From assembly GCA_036346395.1 (NCBI GenBank), contig CM070599.1:8981232-9045231 (forward strand): 64,000 nt of DNA. Reading direction: 5' to 3'. Position numbers and translations under genes: made by a program. The notes under the pieces are model-generated. The model was not told where the DNA came from. It searched no databases and saw only the letters and a list, made by a program, of their open reading frames with translations. This DNA is from Hsuehochloa calcarea (lineage: Eukaryota; Streptophyta; Magnoliopsida; Poales; Poaceae). This document shows positions 31,501-43,859 of the stretch, piece after piece (position 1 is the stretch's first letter; each line of letters starts with the position of its first letter).

Positions 31501-31714
31501 CACCCAACCACGAACGAGAAGAACCAAATTGAGTGAGGTTAAGCTTCGAGAGTAACGATGGAGCAGAGGGAACAAGAAACGAAAGGAGAAAACCCTGCCG
31601 CCTCGCTTTACCAAGCTTCAAGCTCAAAAATGGCTACGAGCGGATTTCAACGATTGCAGCCAAGCAAGCTTGTGAGTGATAACTCGAGTTGCGGAAGTGC
31701 TAAAGGAAGCCACG
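28544..31714 (-). repeat. Chromovirus 3' LTR, first part
   Basis: Near-identical to 46843-50020. Short open frames in it (for example 28995-29222 and 29600-29932) recur in the right LTR with frame-changing indels and have no domain, so it is non-coding. It is interrupted at 31714 by the minus-strand copia element. Confidence 0.9.
31016..31150. repeat. Tandem repeat in chromovirus LTR, about 70 bp unit
   Basis: Two units with CGGTCCGAACGTT and CCGCTGATCTTGGATCCAAC. Related, more diverged units follow after the copia insertion (about 43010-43250). The same units occur in the right LTR at about 49315-49450 and 61290-61520. Confidence 0.8.
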
Positions 31715-33319
31715 TGAAGGACCGAAATGGCAACAGAGCGGGGGGGGGTGAATGGTGCAATAAAAATTAAGAACTCCCCTTTACTGTATTTAAAGCAAAT
31801 CTACAAAGCCCTCTGGATCTCTTAAGAAGAGTGAAGCAAAATCGAGAATGAAAACAAACTTGATCGCTCGCCGTAAATCGGAAGGTCCGATTCTACCGTG
31901 AGTAGTTCCAGACCGTAGTTCCGGATCATGCGGAAGTTCCGCTGCGAGAATTCACGTGGACAATCGGAAGTTCCATTGTCCTCGACCAAGAAAACGGCGC
32001 TCGGTTTTTTCCAAAATTCAAAAGACTAAATCTTGAATGCTCTTCTCAGTCAAGTTTCACAGACATCATCCTAAACACCATCTTGACCTTATGGAGAAGA
32101 ATCGCAAACAAAGATTTAATAATCAAGTAAAAACGGATTTCTTGAAGAAGGGCAAGAAAGACCAAAACCAAATAGACACGATTCTCGATTCCTAGTTCAT
32201 GAAACTTTGATGATACATTGGCAATATCAAAACGAATCTAGATATCAAGTTTCATGCTATTTCAGAGGACTAATCAAAAGATACGTAAAACCCTAAATAT
32301 TCAATGTAAAGGAAATAAAGAGAGGCATAGACAAGTAATCAAAACACAAAGTTTCATTGATAGAAGCCAAGAGATTACAGAGGAAACACAGAGGAATGAT
32401 TACAAGGATTTTCATTCATTCTCTCCAAACCAACAAAACTCAAAAAGCAAAACAAAACCTTTTGCTAGAGCTAACCCTAATTTTCTCTCTCAAAGTCTAA
32501 CCCTAACTCCGTGGTTCTCCCTATTTATAGCCTTTGCTAATGGGCCTCCAACCCATTAAGCCCGCTACACCGAACGGAACCGCCTCCACTTTTGCCACTT
32601 TGCGAAAAGACCCTTTCGCCTTGCGCACCTTCCGAAGCCTCCCAGACACCTTGTTGTGCACGACTAGCAACCGCTTCAAGATTCACGCCGTCTTCGACAC
32701 ATCCCGACTGCTCGACTTCAACGCCTCCTGCGCTTAGTCCGTCCACGTGTCTCGCCACGACTCCATCTTGATGCCCCGCACAACATGCATAAAAACACAT
32801 CACATAGCATTGCACAATATCATAGCATCAATATTTGTATAAGACTCAAACTCATACACAATCAAAATCACAATTTAACCTTCTCGCGACAGCTCGACAC
32901 AATCGAAGTTCCAAGATTTTACTACGGAAGTTCCGATTTCGAACATCCGCGATTTGTCAGTTTATCGGAAGTTCGCGCTCAACATCTGCGGTACTTCCGA
33001 TATTCTAACAACCGACTTTCCAGATATTTGATTCGATTTGGTACCTCGAGAGAACACTCAATGTCAAGATATCGGACACTCCGCTACCCTTGTGCGGAAG
33101 TTCGATTTCCCTTCACCAACTCAAAACCTGTGAAAATCGGAAGTTCCTATTTCCAACACCGGAGTTCGATTTATCGAACTTCCGCTCCATACACAATGTA
33201 GTTCCGATTTCCGACTCGACCCGTAAATACCCAAACCGAAAAACTCAACTCTCAATCTAATCAACACACTTGTCAAATACTCATCACTCAGAGTGGAGGA
33301 CCTCTCACATGGTCTCTCA
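31715..33319 (-). repeat. 3' LTR of minus-strand copia element
   Basis: 1605 bp, the same length as its partner. Contains the minus-strand TATA box at 32522-32529 and two clusters of CGGAAGTTCCG-type palindromes (about 31885-31990 and 32890-33215). A G run at 31741-31749 is longer than in the partner LTR. Confidence 0.92.
32522..32529 (-). promoter_or_regulatory. TATA box, minus-strand copia 3' LTR
   Basis: TATAAATA on the minus strand, followed by telo-box-like AGGGTTAG repeats. The same layout recurs in all four copies of this LTR (41935-41942, 50918-50925, 60249-60256). Confidence 0.6.
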
Positions 33320-35109
33320 ATCTCCCCTTGATGAGTATATTGACAATTACCAAAAGCATAAGATGAGTTTGAGATTACAACAACCAAGGTCTAAACAAGA
33401 GTAGTTAAGCTCAAGACCAAGTTGACAAAAGAGAAAGACTTGAGATGAGATGAAAGAGCAATTTTCGCACAAAACTTAAGGCTTTTCTCCAGAAGGAACT
33501 CAAGGCTTTTCTCCAGAAGGCTTAACTCAAGGCTTTTCTCCAGAAGGAACTCAAGGCTTTTCTCCAGAAGGCTTTTTCTCACAAAAATTCTCCCCCTTTG
33601 GCAATAAAATCATCAATATGTAGAAAAGGGAAGAAAAGATTATATGATGTTCATTTTAAGCATTAGGAGCCATGTAGATTATCCAAAATGATTATTCGAG
33701 AATTACACCAAGCCATAACACAGAAGAATGCTATCAAGATCATGACAATTGATGTAGAGAATAGCTAAGACAGAAAGTCCATAATTCTGATTAATGATCC
33801 AATTCTTTAGCAAGTCGAATAAACCAAGATTGAAATCTAGCTAAAGATATCCAAGGATGATACAAGCCATGTCAAATAATCTAAGTTGAACCAAGAAGAC
33901 TCATACTGAACAGTTTAGAGTGCTACCAGTTGAAGAAGGACTCATTTTATCTAAAACTCGGTCTCTTTGAAGATAAGCAATTTTAGCACATTTTTCTTTT
34001 TCTGAAGACTTTTTATGGTTTTATCTCAGTAAAGCAAGCTCTGGACTAGGTGCCATCCACAACTGCCTCCTGAGCTTCAACCTTTTTTTTTTAGCCATGT
34101 GCTAGATCCCAAGCCTTATGCGACCACTCCAAGCAACAGACTTAAGGAGGTGATCTTAGGTCATCCAAGGCTCCCCCTGAGTTCATGCCTAGTGAATGGC
34201 AATCCGTCTCATGAGAAAGATTTGGTGAGATCAGTTTTTTCACACAAAAGAGATCATTTTTGCTTTTGAAGTTTTTAGACCAGTGATTAGAGATAAGTCA
34301 TGTTTCTTAATAAACCGATATAGCTTACTCAAAAGTTCAAAAGAGATTCAGACTCAACTCAAACCTACTTGACATGGCGAAAATCATAAAAGGATAGTTT
34401 CAACTGGACTAGTCTCAAGAGCTATCATGACAAGATTTTAATTCAAGTTTAGCATTTTAAACACCTTAGCATGGCAAAGACTAAACTACACATAAAAAGT
34501 CATGATAGATCTAGCAGTTTAGCATAAATCATGGCAAGATGTAAAACAGTGAAAACATATCAAGGGATAATAAACAAGGCTCCATTTGATTATAATGCAA
34601 TGCGAATGAAATGCACAAAATCCGATTCCCTTCGAATGAGATGCATCTTTAATTCAAAGTTGAGTTATGACAAAATTAAGAGTATGGAATAACCAAGAGT
34701 AACTCCCCTCGAACCAAAGGAACAAAACGAGAATCGATAAGTAAACCGTAAAAGGCAATCCTCTAGAGCATAGAAAAGATATAGAGAAAACTATCACTGA
34801 TGTGTTCTTATCTACCCCATATGATTCTAGGACTATCACCGATCTACACATACACTAAGGAGCAAACATCGCCCCTGCCTACCCAAGGGTGGCCCACCCT
34901 CGCTAGAACCTATAAGAAGTGAGTAAGCTCTACTTAGAGAAGGAAGAGACAGACTAATAAGCAAAGATCCTAGAAGCACAAGACAAGAAGTAGCAATAAA
35001 GCAATTTGGCAAGTGAACCACTCTAACCTATGCCGAAGGACTTCACCCAAAATGAAACCAGAAGGAGTAATAGTATATTATAATATAATATAATATAATA
35101 TAATAGTAG
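33320..35109 (-). other. Long 3' non-coding region of minus-strand copia element
   Basis: About 1.8 kb between pol and the 3' LTR without a supportable frame. Next to the LTR is the polypurine tract (minus strand AAGGGGAGA). Near 33475-33570 a short motif, AAGGCTTTTCTCCAGAAGG, repeats four times and gives a spurious Leu/Glu repeat frame. A TAATA microsatellite lies at about 35075-35105. Confidence 0.65.
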
Positions 35110-38100
35110 CACAAAACTCCCCTCACAAAGAAATCCGTAAGGACAATCACCCCAAGCTCTCCGCAGAGTAAAACCGAGAGTCGCCTGAGGCTTAGTGAAG
35201 ATATCTCGCTAACCGGTGCTCACTCTCCACAAACGGAGCACAATGTCACCCTTCTCTACATGGTCTCAAGAAAGTGATATCGATATCAATATGCTTGGTC
35301 CGAGAATGTTGCACTGGGTTCTTGGCAATGCAAATCGCAGACGTGTTATCACGAGAAGAGTGGAACGCAATATAGATAGCCCGAAATCCCGCAGGTCGAG
35401 ACCATCCAAAGCACTTGACTACAAAGAATCGGGTCGCAGAACGCACTCGCCTCTCGCAGATGGGATCACAAGAACACCGGATTGCTTCTCGACGACCGTG
35501 AGACGAGAGAAGTGCCAATGAATTGGCAAGTGCGTAAGTGCTCTTCCTATCTATCCTACAACCAAAGAAAGTCTCGTGACGGAGAAGGCTCTAAGAGATA
35601 GACAAGAAGAGGAAGAGTACCGATGCCATAGTCAATGGTAGCTCAAGGTACCGAAGATGCGCTTCACCGCCGACGGTGAGATACGCGAGGAGAATCTCAA
35701 ACCGAGCACAAAGACACACGTAAAAGTGTATGTCGGTCTCGAGGTCGTGAGGTACAAGAGAGAGCCAATCATGCTCCCGAAATCCTTTTGGTCAATGTGT
35801 TCGCCATCTTCATCCGGATCAGAGCACCAGAGATGCCATTGGAGTTGATATCGGCTTTCCATCATTCATGTCGAACGCTCGGAGGTCTCGAGTGTATTTG
35901 CCTTGATGAAGAAAGGTACCTCCCGAGACTGCTTTGATTTGGAAGCCAAGGAAGAAGCTCAACTCGCCCATCATGCTCATTTCAAACTCCGAGCTCATGA
36001 CATCTAAAACGGGAAACGAGCATGCGAGGAGCCGCCATAGATAATGTCATCCACGAGATCCGACGAGCGTAAGATCGGTGCCAAGATGGCGGATGAACAA
36101 GGTTTTGTCAATTTTACCCATCTCAAAACCATGGCTCAAAGAGATAGGACTTAAGCCTTTCATACCAAGCTCGGGAGCTCGCTTGAGTCCATACAAGGCT
36201 TTGGAAAGCTTTGTAGACATGGTTAGGGTATTTGGGGTTCTCAAACCGTGAGGTCAGTCTCACATAGACTTCTTCCTCAATAAGGCCATTGAGGAAGGCA
36301 CTCTTGACATCCATCTGTAAAGCTTGAAACCCTTAGAAGTCGCAAAGGCAAGCGAGATTCTAATGGCTTCAAGTCTAGCTACAGGCAAAAGTCTCTTCAA
36401 ATCTAGACCTCAACTTGAGAGTACCCCGAGCTACCGGCCTAGCCTTGTTTCAATGACTAACCCATCTTCACTTTGCTTGTTCTTGAACACCCATTTGGTC
36501 CCAATGATATTGTGACCTTGAGGGGGCTCAACAAGGACCGCACCTTGTTCCTTTCAAAGTTTTCCAATTCCTCGTGCATGGCGTTAGTCCATGACTCATC
36601 GTAAAGAGCATGACAAACGCCTTTGGGCTCAAACGAGGCAACAAAGGCGTAATGGAGAGAATAGAGACATGCCGCTTTTGAACGAGTGACTCGCTCAAAG
36701 AGATCTCCAATTATCTCGCCTCAAGGATGGTCCTTTGAATGTGTCTTGGAGGTCCAGGTGAGATGAAGAAGTGGCCTCTACCTCATTAGCGCATTTGAGA
36801 TAGGGACAGAGCCACTAGCTTCGTAAGAAGCGTAAGGTAAGGGCCGATCTCCTCGAGGTGCGGTGGAAGAAGGCACCTCAAGAGGAGGAGAAGGAACCGG
36901 ATCTGTAAGCAACCTCATCTCCATCCTCCTCATCGCCCACAAAGATGGACTCGATCGCTTCTAAGGAACTCGAAATATCGTGCCTAGTCCTCGGGTGGCC
37001 TCATCAAGGTCACCTCACAGATTCTAACAATTTACTAGACTCAGCCTGCACTCTATAGGCACGAGAAGAAGTCGAGTAACCCGTAAAGATCCCATCACAA
37101 GATTGTGACTCGAACTTATCTAGGTTCCTGCATTTTTAATAAAACACTTGCAACCAAACACACGAAAATGCGAGACGCCTGGTTTTCGCCATATCTCAAC
37201 TCATAAGAAGTGCGATGCAAGAGTGCCCAAGAAAATCTCATAGAAACATGACAAGCAAGAGTAATTGCCTCACCCAAAACTTCCTAGGTGTAGAGTACTC
37301 ATCAAGCATCGTCCCGCCATCTCGACTAAGGTACGGTTCTTCCTCTCCACAACGCCATTTTGTTGGGGGACGATGGAGACGAGAACGGTGCTCTACACTG
37401 CCTCACCACAAAACTCTCAAAGTAGGAATTTTGAACTCGGTGCCATTATCGCATGAATTGCTCATAATGCACCCGGGAGCTCAACAGTAAAGCCTACTAA
37501 AAGACCACGAAAAGAGTAAACGCCTCATCCTTCGAGGCTAAGAAAATACCCAAGAATACCTCGAGAAGTCATCGACCACGACAAGTACGCACCACTTCCC
37601 TCCCATCGATCGCACTCTAGCCGGTCCCATCGTGGTCCATATGGAGCGCTTGACCGTGCATCCGTCATAGTCATCAGAATCGAGGATGTGAAGCGGCAAC
37701 CATTTTGCCGCGTTTGCAAGGAGCACAAACAAGATCCTTGACCATTTTGAGTTTTGGCAAACCACGAATGAGATCGTGGCCGCTAACTCGGGTCAGATGA
37801 TAAAATCCTATATGACCAAGTCTCCTATGCCAGAAAGTCAAATCACGGATTCGAAGCAATTAAACATCGGAGAGGATCACCGTAAGATCCGTAAAAATCA
37901 GCACGAAAGATCCTCCCATATCGAGAAATCCCGCAAACTAGACTACCCAAGAATCAAGAATTTTGCAATTGTTTTTCTTAAAGCTCACCTCAAACCGCCA
38001 TCAGTAAGTCGAGAGACTAAAAGCGATTATACCGCAGCTTACTTACTAAGGCAACATCATTTAAAATAAAAGAATCATTAATGCTCACAAGACCTTTAGC

Positions 38101-38840
38101 GATGACGCGCCCAAATGAAGCATCTCCAAGGTGATCGCCTCATCACCGGAGCACGGGCTAGGAAGAAAACCAACTTGAATCTCCGGTCATATGACGTGAA
38201 CAACCGAGTCTACAATCCGCACCTTTCCTTCCCAAACCGCGACCTCGAGTCAAACAGAGTAAAGTCTCGATCTTGGGTGAATCAACAGTGATTTTGGCAC
38301 CCAATACCGAGTAACACGGCGAATGATGAAGTAGTCAAGCAAGACCGACTCTATCTACCCTACGCTCTCTGTCACTCAACAAGTCAAAGATCTCACTGTT
38401 GTTGGATCCGATCGCTATGGGAGAGCGAGTCGAAGTGCCGAGAATATGTCGATCTTGCCGCAGTAGCTATCTCGAAGGAAAACGAGATCTACCCTCGTGA
38501 CGGCGGAAGTTACGACCAAAGGGAGCATGAGGATGAAAATCGAAAACTCGGAAAAACCAAGTCCTCGATCTTGCCCAAAATCATCGATGGAACAAATCTA
38601 GACCTCGTGTTGGTCTTAGGTGCACTCAAGATCCGGGTCGACCTCGAATGTGCCTAAGAGACTCAACACGGCCTCTACTGCGATCTTGGCGCTACCAAGC
38701 AATGATCAACTAAATGTCCATCTTTCTCGATGAAGGTGCAATGATACTTCGCCTCGAGGGTCAAGTCGCAGTGGAATCACCTGTCGCCGAAATCCTTTGA
38801 ACAAAACCCACGACTTAAAATTGACTTTCTCGATCCCGGC
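35110..38840 (-). pseudogene. Copia pol remnant (minus strand)
   Basis: Order read leftward: protease region with a damaged DSG site (about 38230-38040); gag-pre-integrase LTFWHRRLGHIGFYHLTRVS and LVCAPCKRGKM (about 37850-37690); integrase core with VVVDDFSRYSW (about 37570) and the Glu region (about 37360-37330); reverse transcriptase with MDVKSAFLNGLIEEEVYVRL (about 36310) and DIIYGG-like sequence (about 36045); RNase H with ICIAKNPVQHSRTKHIDID (about 35340-35280); and IFTKP near 35175. Frameshifts occur every 100-200 bp. It would encode the copia replication enzymes. It is not functional as sequenced. Confidence 0.8.
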
Positions 38841-41072
38841 TTAGTTTTGATCACACCGTGCTATGGTTTTGAGCACGGATGTGGATGCTTCCTCATATCC
38901 TCCTCGGATATCATATCTTAGACCCCGATTAAATCTGCAAATTTTAGATTTGTCTAGAATGAGATTGAGCTTCTTCTTGCCTCCTACAAACCTCTCGAGA
39001 GTGTTCATAAGATACCGACACTCCGAAAGAGAGAGGTGCAAGAAGAGCGAGGGGAAGAAGGACAGCAGAAGGTAAGGGAGCGTAAGAAGAACCAACAACA
39101 GAGGAAAGATTGGCTTGTGCACGACAAACCGACTTTGGGGAAACAATCCCATCGCTATGCAGATTGGTTCACGTTGCTAGGCGCCTCTACCAAACCCTTA
39201 GACTTCTTCCCAAAGACACACAATACAAGCAGATGATTGTGTTCTAGAAGGTCCTTAGTTAGCTTCACATATTTTTCATCCAAGGCAACCAAATCACATT
39301 TTAGTTTATAACAATGATTGCATGGTGAGCTAACAAGGTCCTTAGAAGCATCTTGAGCTAATTTGTTATTGTGATCAATCATTTCTTGAAACCGCTTAGA
39401 TCTGCATTCTAGTTCAAAGCAGCTAACTTAGGACAGCTTTAAACAAGAAACAATAGGCTCTAGTAGCGCAGCCTTGAAATTCACAATTTTGTGATCCGCC
39501 TGCTTTAGGTTCATCTTGAGATTATTACAATTTTCACAAGTTTGAGTGGATCAAGCAACATGGTATAAAGACCTCTAAACGAATTGTCCTTAACCTCACA
39601 TGAGGTGCAAGCAAGAGCCTCAACAAAGAGTGGATGAAGGAGGTGCTACCCTACTCATCTCTAATTCACAAGAAGGCTAATGTTCTCTACCTTAATCATG
39701 TCAAGTTCGGAGGACACACTATCATGTAAGGTCCTTAGTTTATCCATATCATCAATCAAAGCACAAAGATGTGTCACATTCATCACGGAGGGAGCGGATG
39801 TAAGTAAAGTAAGCTCCGTGATAGTCTAGCTACTTCCTTCTCCAACCCAACACACTTAGCCCTAGACTTAGCATGGAATCTACCTAGCTTAAGAAAAGCA
39901 TCATTGTCGGGTCATAAGTGGGACTAACCTCATCGGAGTCGGAGTCTGGCTCATTTGTCGCTCGATTCGCCTCGAGGGCCATGAAGCACATGCCGAGAAG
40001 TTTGCCGCCCTGGGATCATGATCGCCCTTCCCATCATCGTCACTCCACCCTCCACCTCCGGTGTCCAGCTCACGAGGGGTGAGGACGCTGATGGAATGCC
40101 TTCTTTGCCTTCCCAAAGTTGCGGAACTTCTTCTTGCCTTGATCAGCCGAGGGCTTCGAGTTGCGGTTCTTGTCGATGTAGTCGTTCTTGCTTGGACCGC
40201 CATAGTCACCTTTGCCCTTCCCAAGCTTGGGACGGTTTGCTCGGATGTGGTTGGGGCCACCACACTCAAACAAATCACAGACCTCCTCTTTACCATCCCT
40301 CCTCCTCTTGTAAGCATGGGAAAACTTCCGAGCTAGAAGGGCTAGTTGCTCATCCTCAAGTCGCTCTAATCGATCATCGCTATGTCACAGAGAGCGACTA
40401 GGAGAACCCACGATCGACTCGTAAGAAGATGCGCATGGGATCGATGACTAAAGCCATCGATCGTGACTTCGACCTTCGAGAGACAATGTCAATCTCGTGA
40501 GTCTTGAGACGCGAGTAAAGCGCATCAAGAGTTAGGGTCGAGAGGTCCGTGCTATCTTTGATGGTAGTCACTTTCATCTCCCAAACACGAAGATCAAGTG
40601 CAGAAAGCATCTGTCGAGCGTTATCCGAGTCTGGTATGTAAGACCGACCGCCGGAGGTTGCTCAAAATCTTGTGAAAACGAAAAGCACTCGCCAAGAGAT
40701 TCACCAAAGAAGCATCTCAAATTTATCGTATTCACGCTTGAAATGGTCTTGTCGAACCGTCTTAATCTGAGTGGTGCCCTCATGGTATGCATCGAGGGTC
40801 ACCCAGATGTCGTAAGCAGAAATCAAATGAGAAATACGATCAAACTCACTTCGCTAAACCTCGAATGATTATGTTCCTTGCCTTAGCATTTGCCTCAACA
40901 TCGCCATGTTTCAAAGATTGATGTTCTCATCGGCAGAACAAAGAAATCTAACCTTCACCTTTCTCCAGATGGCATACCCCGAGCACGGATGTAAGTTTCC
41001 ATTCGCTCTTCCGTAAGGGTAATCCGCACCATCAAAAGCTGGAGGCTTGGTGGAATACTTGTCCGCTGCCAT
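38841..41072 (-). pseudogene. Copia gag remnant (minus strand)
   Basis: Starts at a Met at 41072 reading MAADKYSTKPPAFDGADYP. It contains KVRFLCSADENINL, the stretch RVWEMKVTTIKDSTDL (about 40580) and a zinc knuckle FECGGPNHIRANRPKLG (about 40260). The rest is a long helical C-terminal part with CNHCYKLKCDLVALDEKYVK (about 39320) and CRYLMNTLERFVGGKKKLNL. The last zinc-binding Cys reads Arg. Many frame changes. Confidence 0.78.
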
Positions 41073-41109
41073 GGCTCTACCGACCGTTAAGATCTATTAA
41101 GAAGAGCTA

Positions 41110-41125
41110 ACTGCTCGATACCAAT
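41110..41125 (-). promoter_or_regulatory. Primer-binding site, minus-strand copia
   Basis: The minus strand reads TTGGTATCGAGCA next to the LTR end at 41126. It resembles the initiator-Met type (TGGTATCAGAGC) with CAG reduced to CG. Confidence 0.7.
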
Positions 41126-42730
41126 TGAAGGACCGAAATGGCAACAGAGAGGGGGTGAATGGTGCAATAAAATTAAGAACTCCCCTTTCAGATTTAAAGC
41201 AAATCTACAAAGCCCTCTGGTTCTCTTAAGAAGAGTGAAGCAAAATCGAGAATGAAAACAAACTTCAGATCGTTTCGCCGAAATCGGAAGGTCCGATTCT
41301 ACCCGTGTAGTTCCGCACTCCGTAGTTCCGGATCAGGCGGAAGTTCCGCTTCATGATAATTCACGTGGACAATCCTAAGTTCAGATTGTCCCGACCAAGA
41401 ACAAAGGCGCTCGGTTTTTTCCAAAATTCAAAAGACTAAATCTTGAATGCTCTTCTCAGTCAAGTTTCACAGACATCATCCTAAACACCATCTTGACCTT
41501 ATGGAGAAGAATCGCAAACAAAGATTTAATAATCAAGTCAAAAACGGATTTCTTGAAGAAGGGCAAGAAAGACCAAAACCCAAATAGACACGATTCTCTC
41601 GATTCCTAGTTCATGAAACTTTGAGGATACATTGGCAATATCAAAACGAATCTAGATATCAAGTTTCATGCTATTTCGTAGGACTAATCAAAAGATACGT
41701 AAAACCCTAAATATTCAATGTAAAGGAAATAAAGAGAGGCATAGACAAGTAATCAAAAACTCAAAGTTTCATTGATAGAAGCCAAGAGATTACAGAGGAA
41801 ACACAGAGGAATGATTACAAGGATTTTCAGCTCATTCTCTCCAAACCAACAAAACTCAAAAGCAAAACAAAACCTTTGCTAGAGCTAACCCTAATTTTCT
41901 CTCTCAAAGTCTAACCCTAACCTGTGGTTCTCCCTATTTATAGCCTTTGCTAATGGGCCTCCAACCCATTAAGTCCGCTACACCGAACGGAACCGCCTCC
42001 ACTTTTGCCGCTTTGCGAAAAGACCTTTCGCCCTTGCGCACCTTCCGAAGCCTCCAGACACCTTGTTGTGCACGACTCGCAACCGCTTCAAGATTCACGC
42101 CGTCTTCGACACATCCCGACTGCTCGACTTCAACGCCTCCGCGCTTAGTCCGTCCACGTGTCTCGCCACGACTCCATCTTGATGCCCCGCAACAACATGC
42201 ATAAAAACACATCACATAGCATTGCACAATATCATAGCATCAATATTTGTATAAGACTCAAACTCATACACAATCAAAATCACAATTTAACCTTCTTCGC
42301 ACGATTCGACACAATCGAAGTTCAAGATTTTTACCACAATGAAGTTCCGATTTCCGAACATCCGCATTTGTCAGTTTATCGGAAGTTCGCGCTCAACATC
42401 TGCGGTACTTCCGATATCCTAACAACCGACTTTCCGGATATTTGATTCCGATTTGGTACCTCAGAGAACACTCAATGTCGAGATATCGGACACTCCGCTA
42501 CCCTTGTGCGGAAGTTCCGATTTCTTCACCCGAACTCAAAACCGGAAAATCGGAAGTTCCTATTTCCAACACCGGTAGTTCTGATTATCGAACTTCCGCC
42601 CATACACAATGGTAGTTCCGATTTCCCGATCACCGAAAATACCCAAACCGAAAAACTCAACTCTCAATCTAATCAACACACTTGTCAAATACTCATCACT
42701 CGAGTGGAGGACCTCTCACATGGTCTCTCA
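41126..42730 (-). repeat. 5' LTR of minus-strand copia element
   Basis: 1605 bp, partner of 31715-33319, with TATA at 41935-41942 on the minus strand. Differences from its partner are mostly short indels at CTG/CAG/CCG-type sites. Confidence 0.92.
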
Positions 42731-43818
42731 CCAGGTGTGTGGAGCAATGGAGCTTAAATAATGAGAATAGCAGAGAGCACGGCGATATCTCCCTCGGTCA
42801 ATCGCCATGGGAGTACTTGAGAGCGATGGGAGCAGCTTGAACCATGGACTTCGAGGAGGAGCACGACGGGCATTTAATGCGCCAGAGATAGCCGCTTAAA
42901 GGTGACCACGTAAGTGACTCCACATCCGCGCTTCTCCTCTCGCTCACGCCATTGTTCGACTCGGTGCGCGCTCGGACCCGAGGAAGGAGATGACTTTTCC
43001 ACCGCTGGATTGAAATCGGACGGTCCAAAAGCAACGGGTAATTAGAACGGTTTGAGCGCCCATTTTAGCTCGAGCCGCTGATTTGGATCCTACGGTTCAC
43101 ATTTGCGCGAGGCGTTCGGACGGTCCAACGCTTACGCCAATCTGAGCCCTTGATTTAGAATCCAACGGTTCACATGGTTCGCTCGCTCGGATGGTCCGAA
43201 CGCTCACGCGATCGTGAGTCGCTCGATCTCGATCCAACGACACACAACGCCTCGCGCCAAACGATCGAGGTGCGGTTAGTTGATCGCCGAGTCAAGTAGC
43301 TTGAGCCCGAGTCCGACTCAACCCAAGGAACAAAGTGAAAACCGATTAGGGTTTGAATTTGAATAATCGATTTTTGAGGAATTATTTAAGGTAGCAACAA
43401 GCTCCAAAATTATGAAATTTTAACTGGAGATTGCTAACAGTGGGAGGAACCTTATATAAAATTTTCAGAGACTTTTATGCACTGCATTTTCTCTAAAAAT
43501 TTTGTAAGGCTATTTTAGAGTTTGACTAATGTTTGACTTGTCTAAAAATTATCAAATAATTTCTGAAAATTATGAAATAATTCTGAGGTGTTAAACATCA
43601 CTCCTAGGTTCAATGAAAATTATTTTCAGGGGTTGGGCACCAGATTTTCATTGAGGAGATTTATGACTTGAATTTAATTGGGGAAGTTTTGAGTTTTAAT
43701 TTCCCCCAATAAATGGAAAGAGGTTTCAAAAACTGTAACAACACATGAGGCAACAAAAGTTTTAATTTATCCTCATTTTTATTACATTTGAAACACAAAC
43801 CCAATTTGGGATGTTACA
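42731..43818 (-). repeat. Chromovirus 3' LTR, second part
   Basis: Begins with the copia target duplication and continues to GGGATGTTACA at 43818. It matches 50021-50104 plus 61091-62095. Together with 28544-31714 it makes one 4.25-kb LTR. Confidence 0.9.
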
Positions 43819-43845
43819 AAACCTCCCCCCCTTACAGAAATCTCG
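43819..43845 (-). promoter_or_regulatory. Chromovirus polypurine tract
   Basis: The minus strand reads AAGGGGGGGAGG a few bases before the 3' LTR start (TGTAACATCCC). It would prime plus-strand DNA synthesis. Confidence 0.75.
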
Positions 43846-43859
43846 CCCCGAGATTTGGC

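Larger units (their letters stand above)
31715..42730 (-). mobile_element. SIRE-like Ty1-copia element, minus strand (11.0 kb)
   Basis: Two 1605-bp LTRs (31715-33319 and 41126-42730), both reading TGAAGGACC to GGTCTCTCA on the plus strand. Target duplication is CCACG on the left and CCAGG on the right, one mismatch. The right LTR of the host element shows the site without this insertion. The interior has gag at the right end and integrase before reverse transcriptase, which is copia order. Long LTRs and a long non-coding stretch between pol and 3' LTR fit the SIRE/Maximus group (inferred). Confidence 0.9.

Noticed and set aside
33391..33582. Leu/Glu repeat protein (63 codons, minus)
   Set aside because: Product of a four-fold 19-bp DNA repeat in the non-coding tail of a copia element. 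It is not kept in the other copy.
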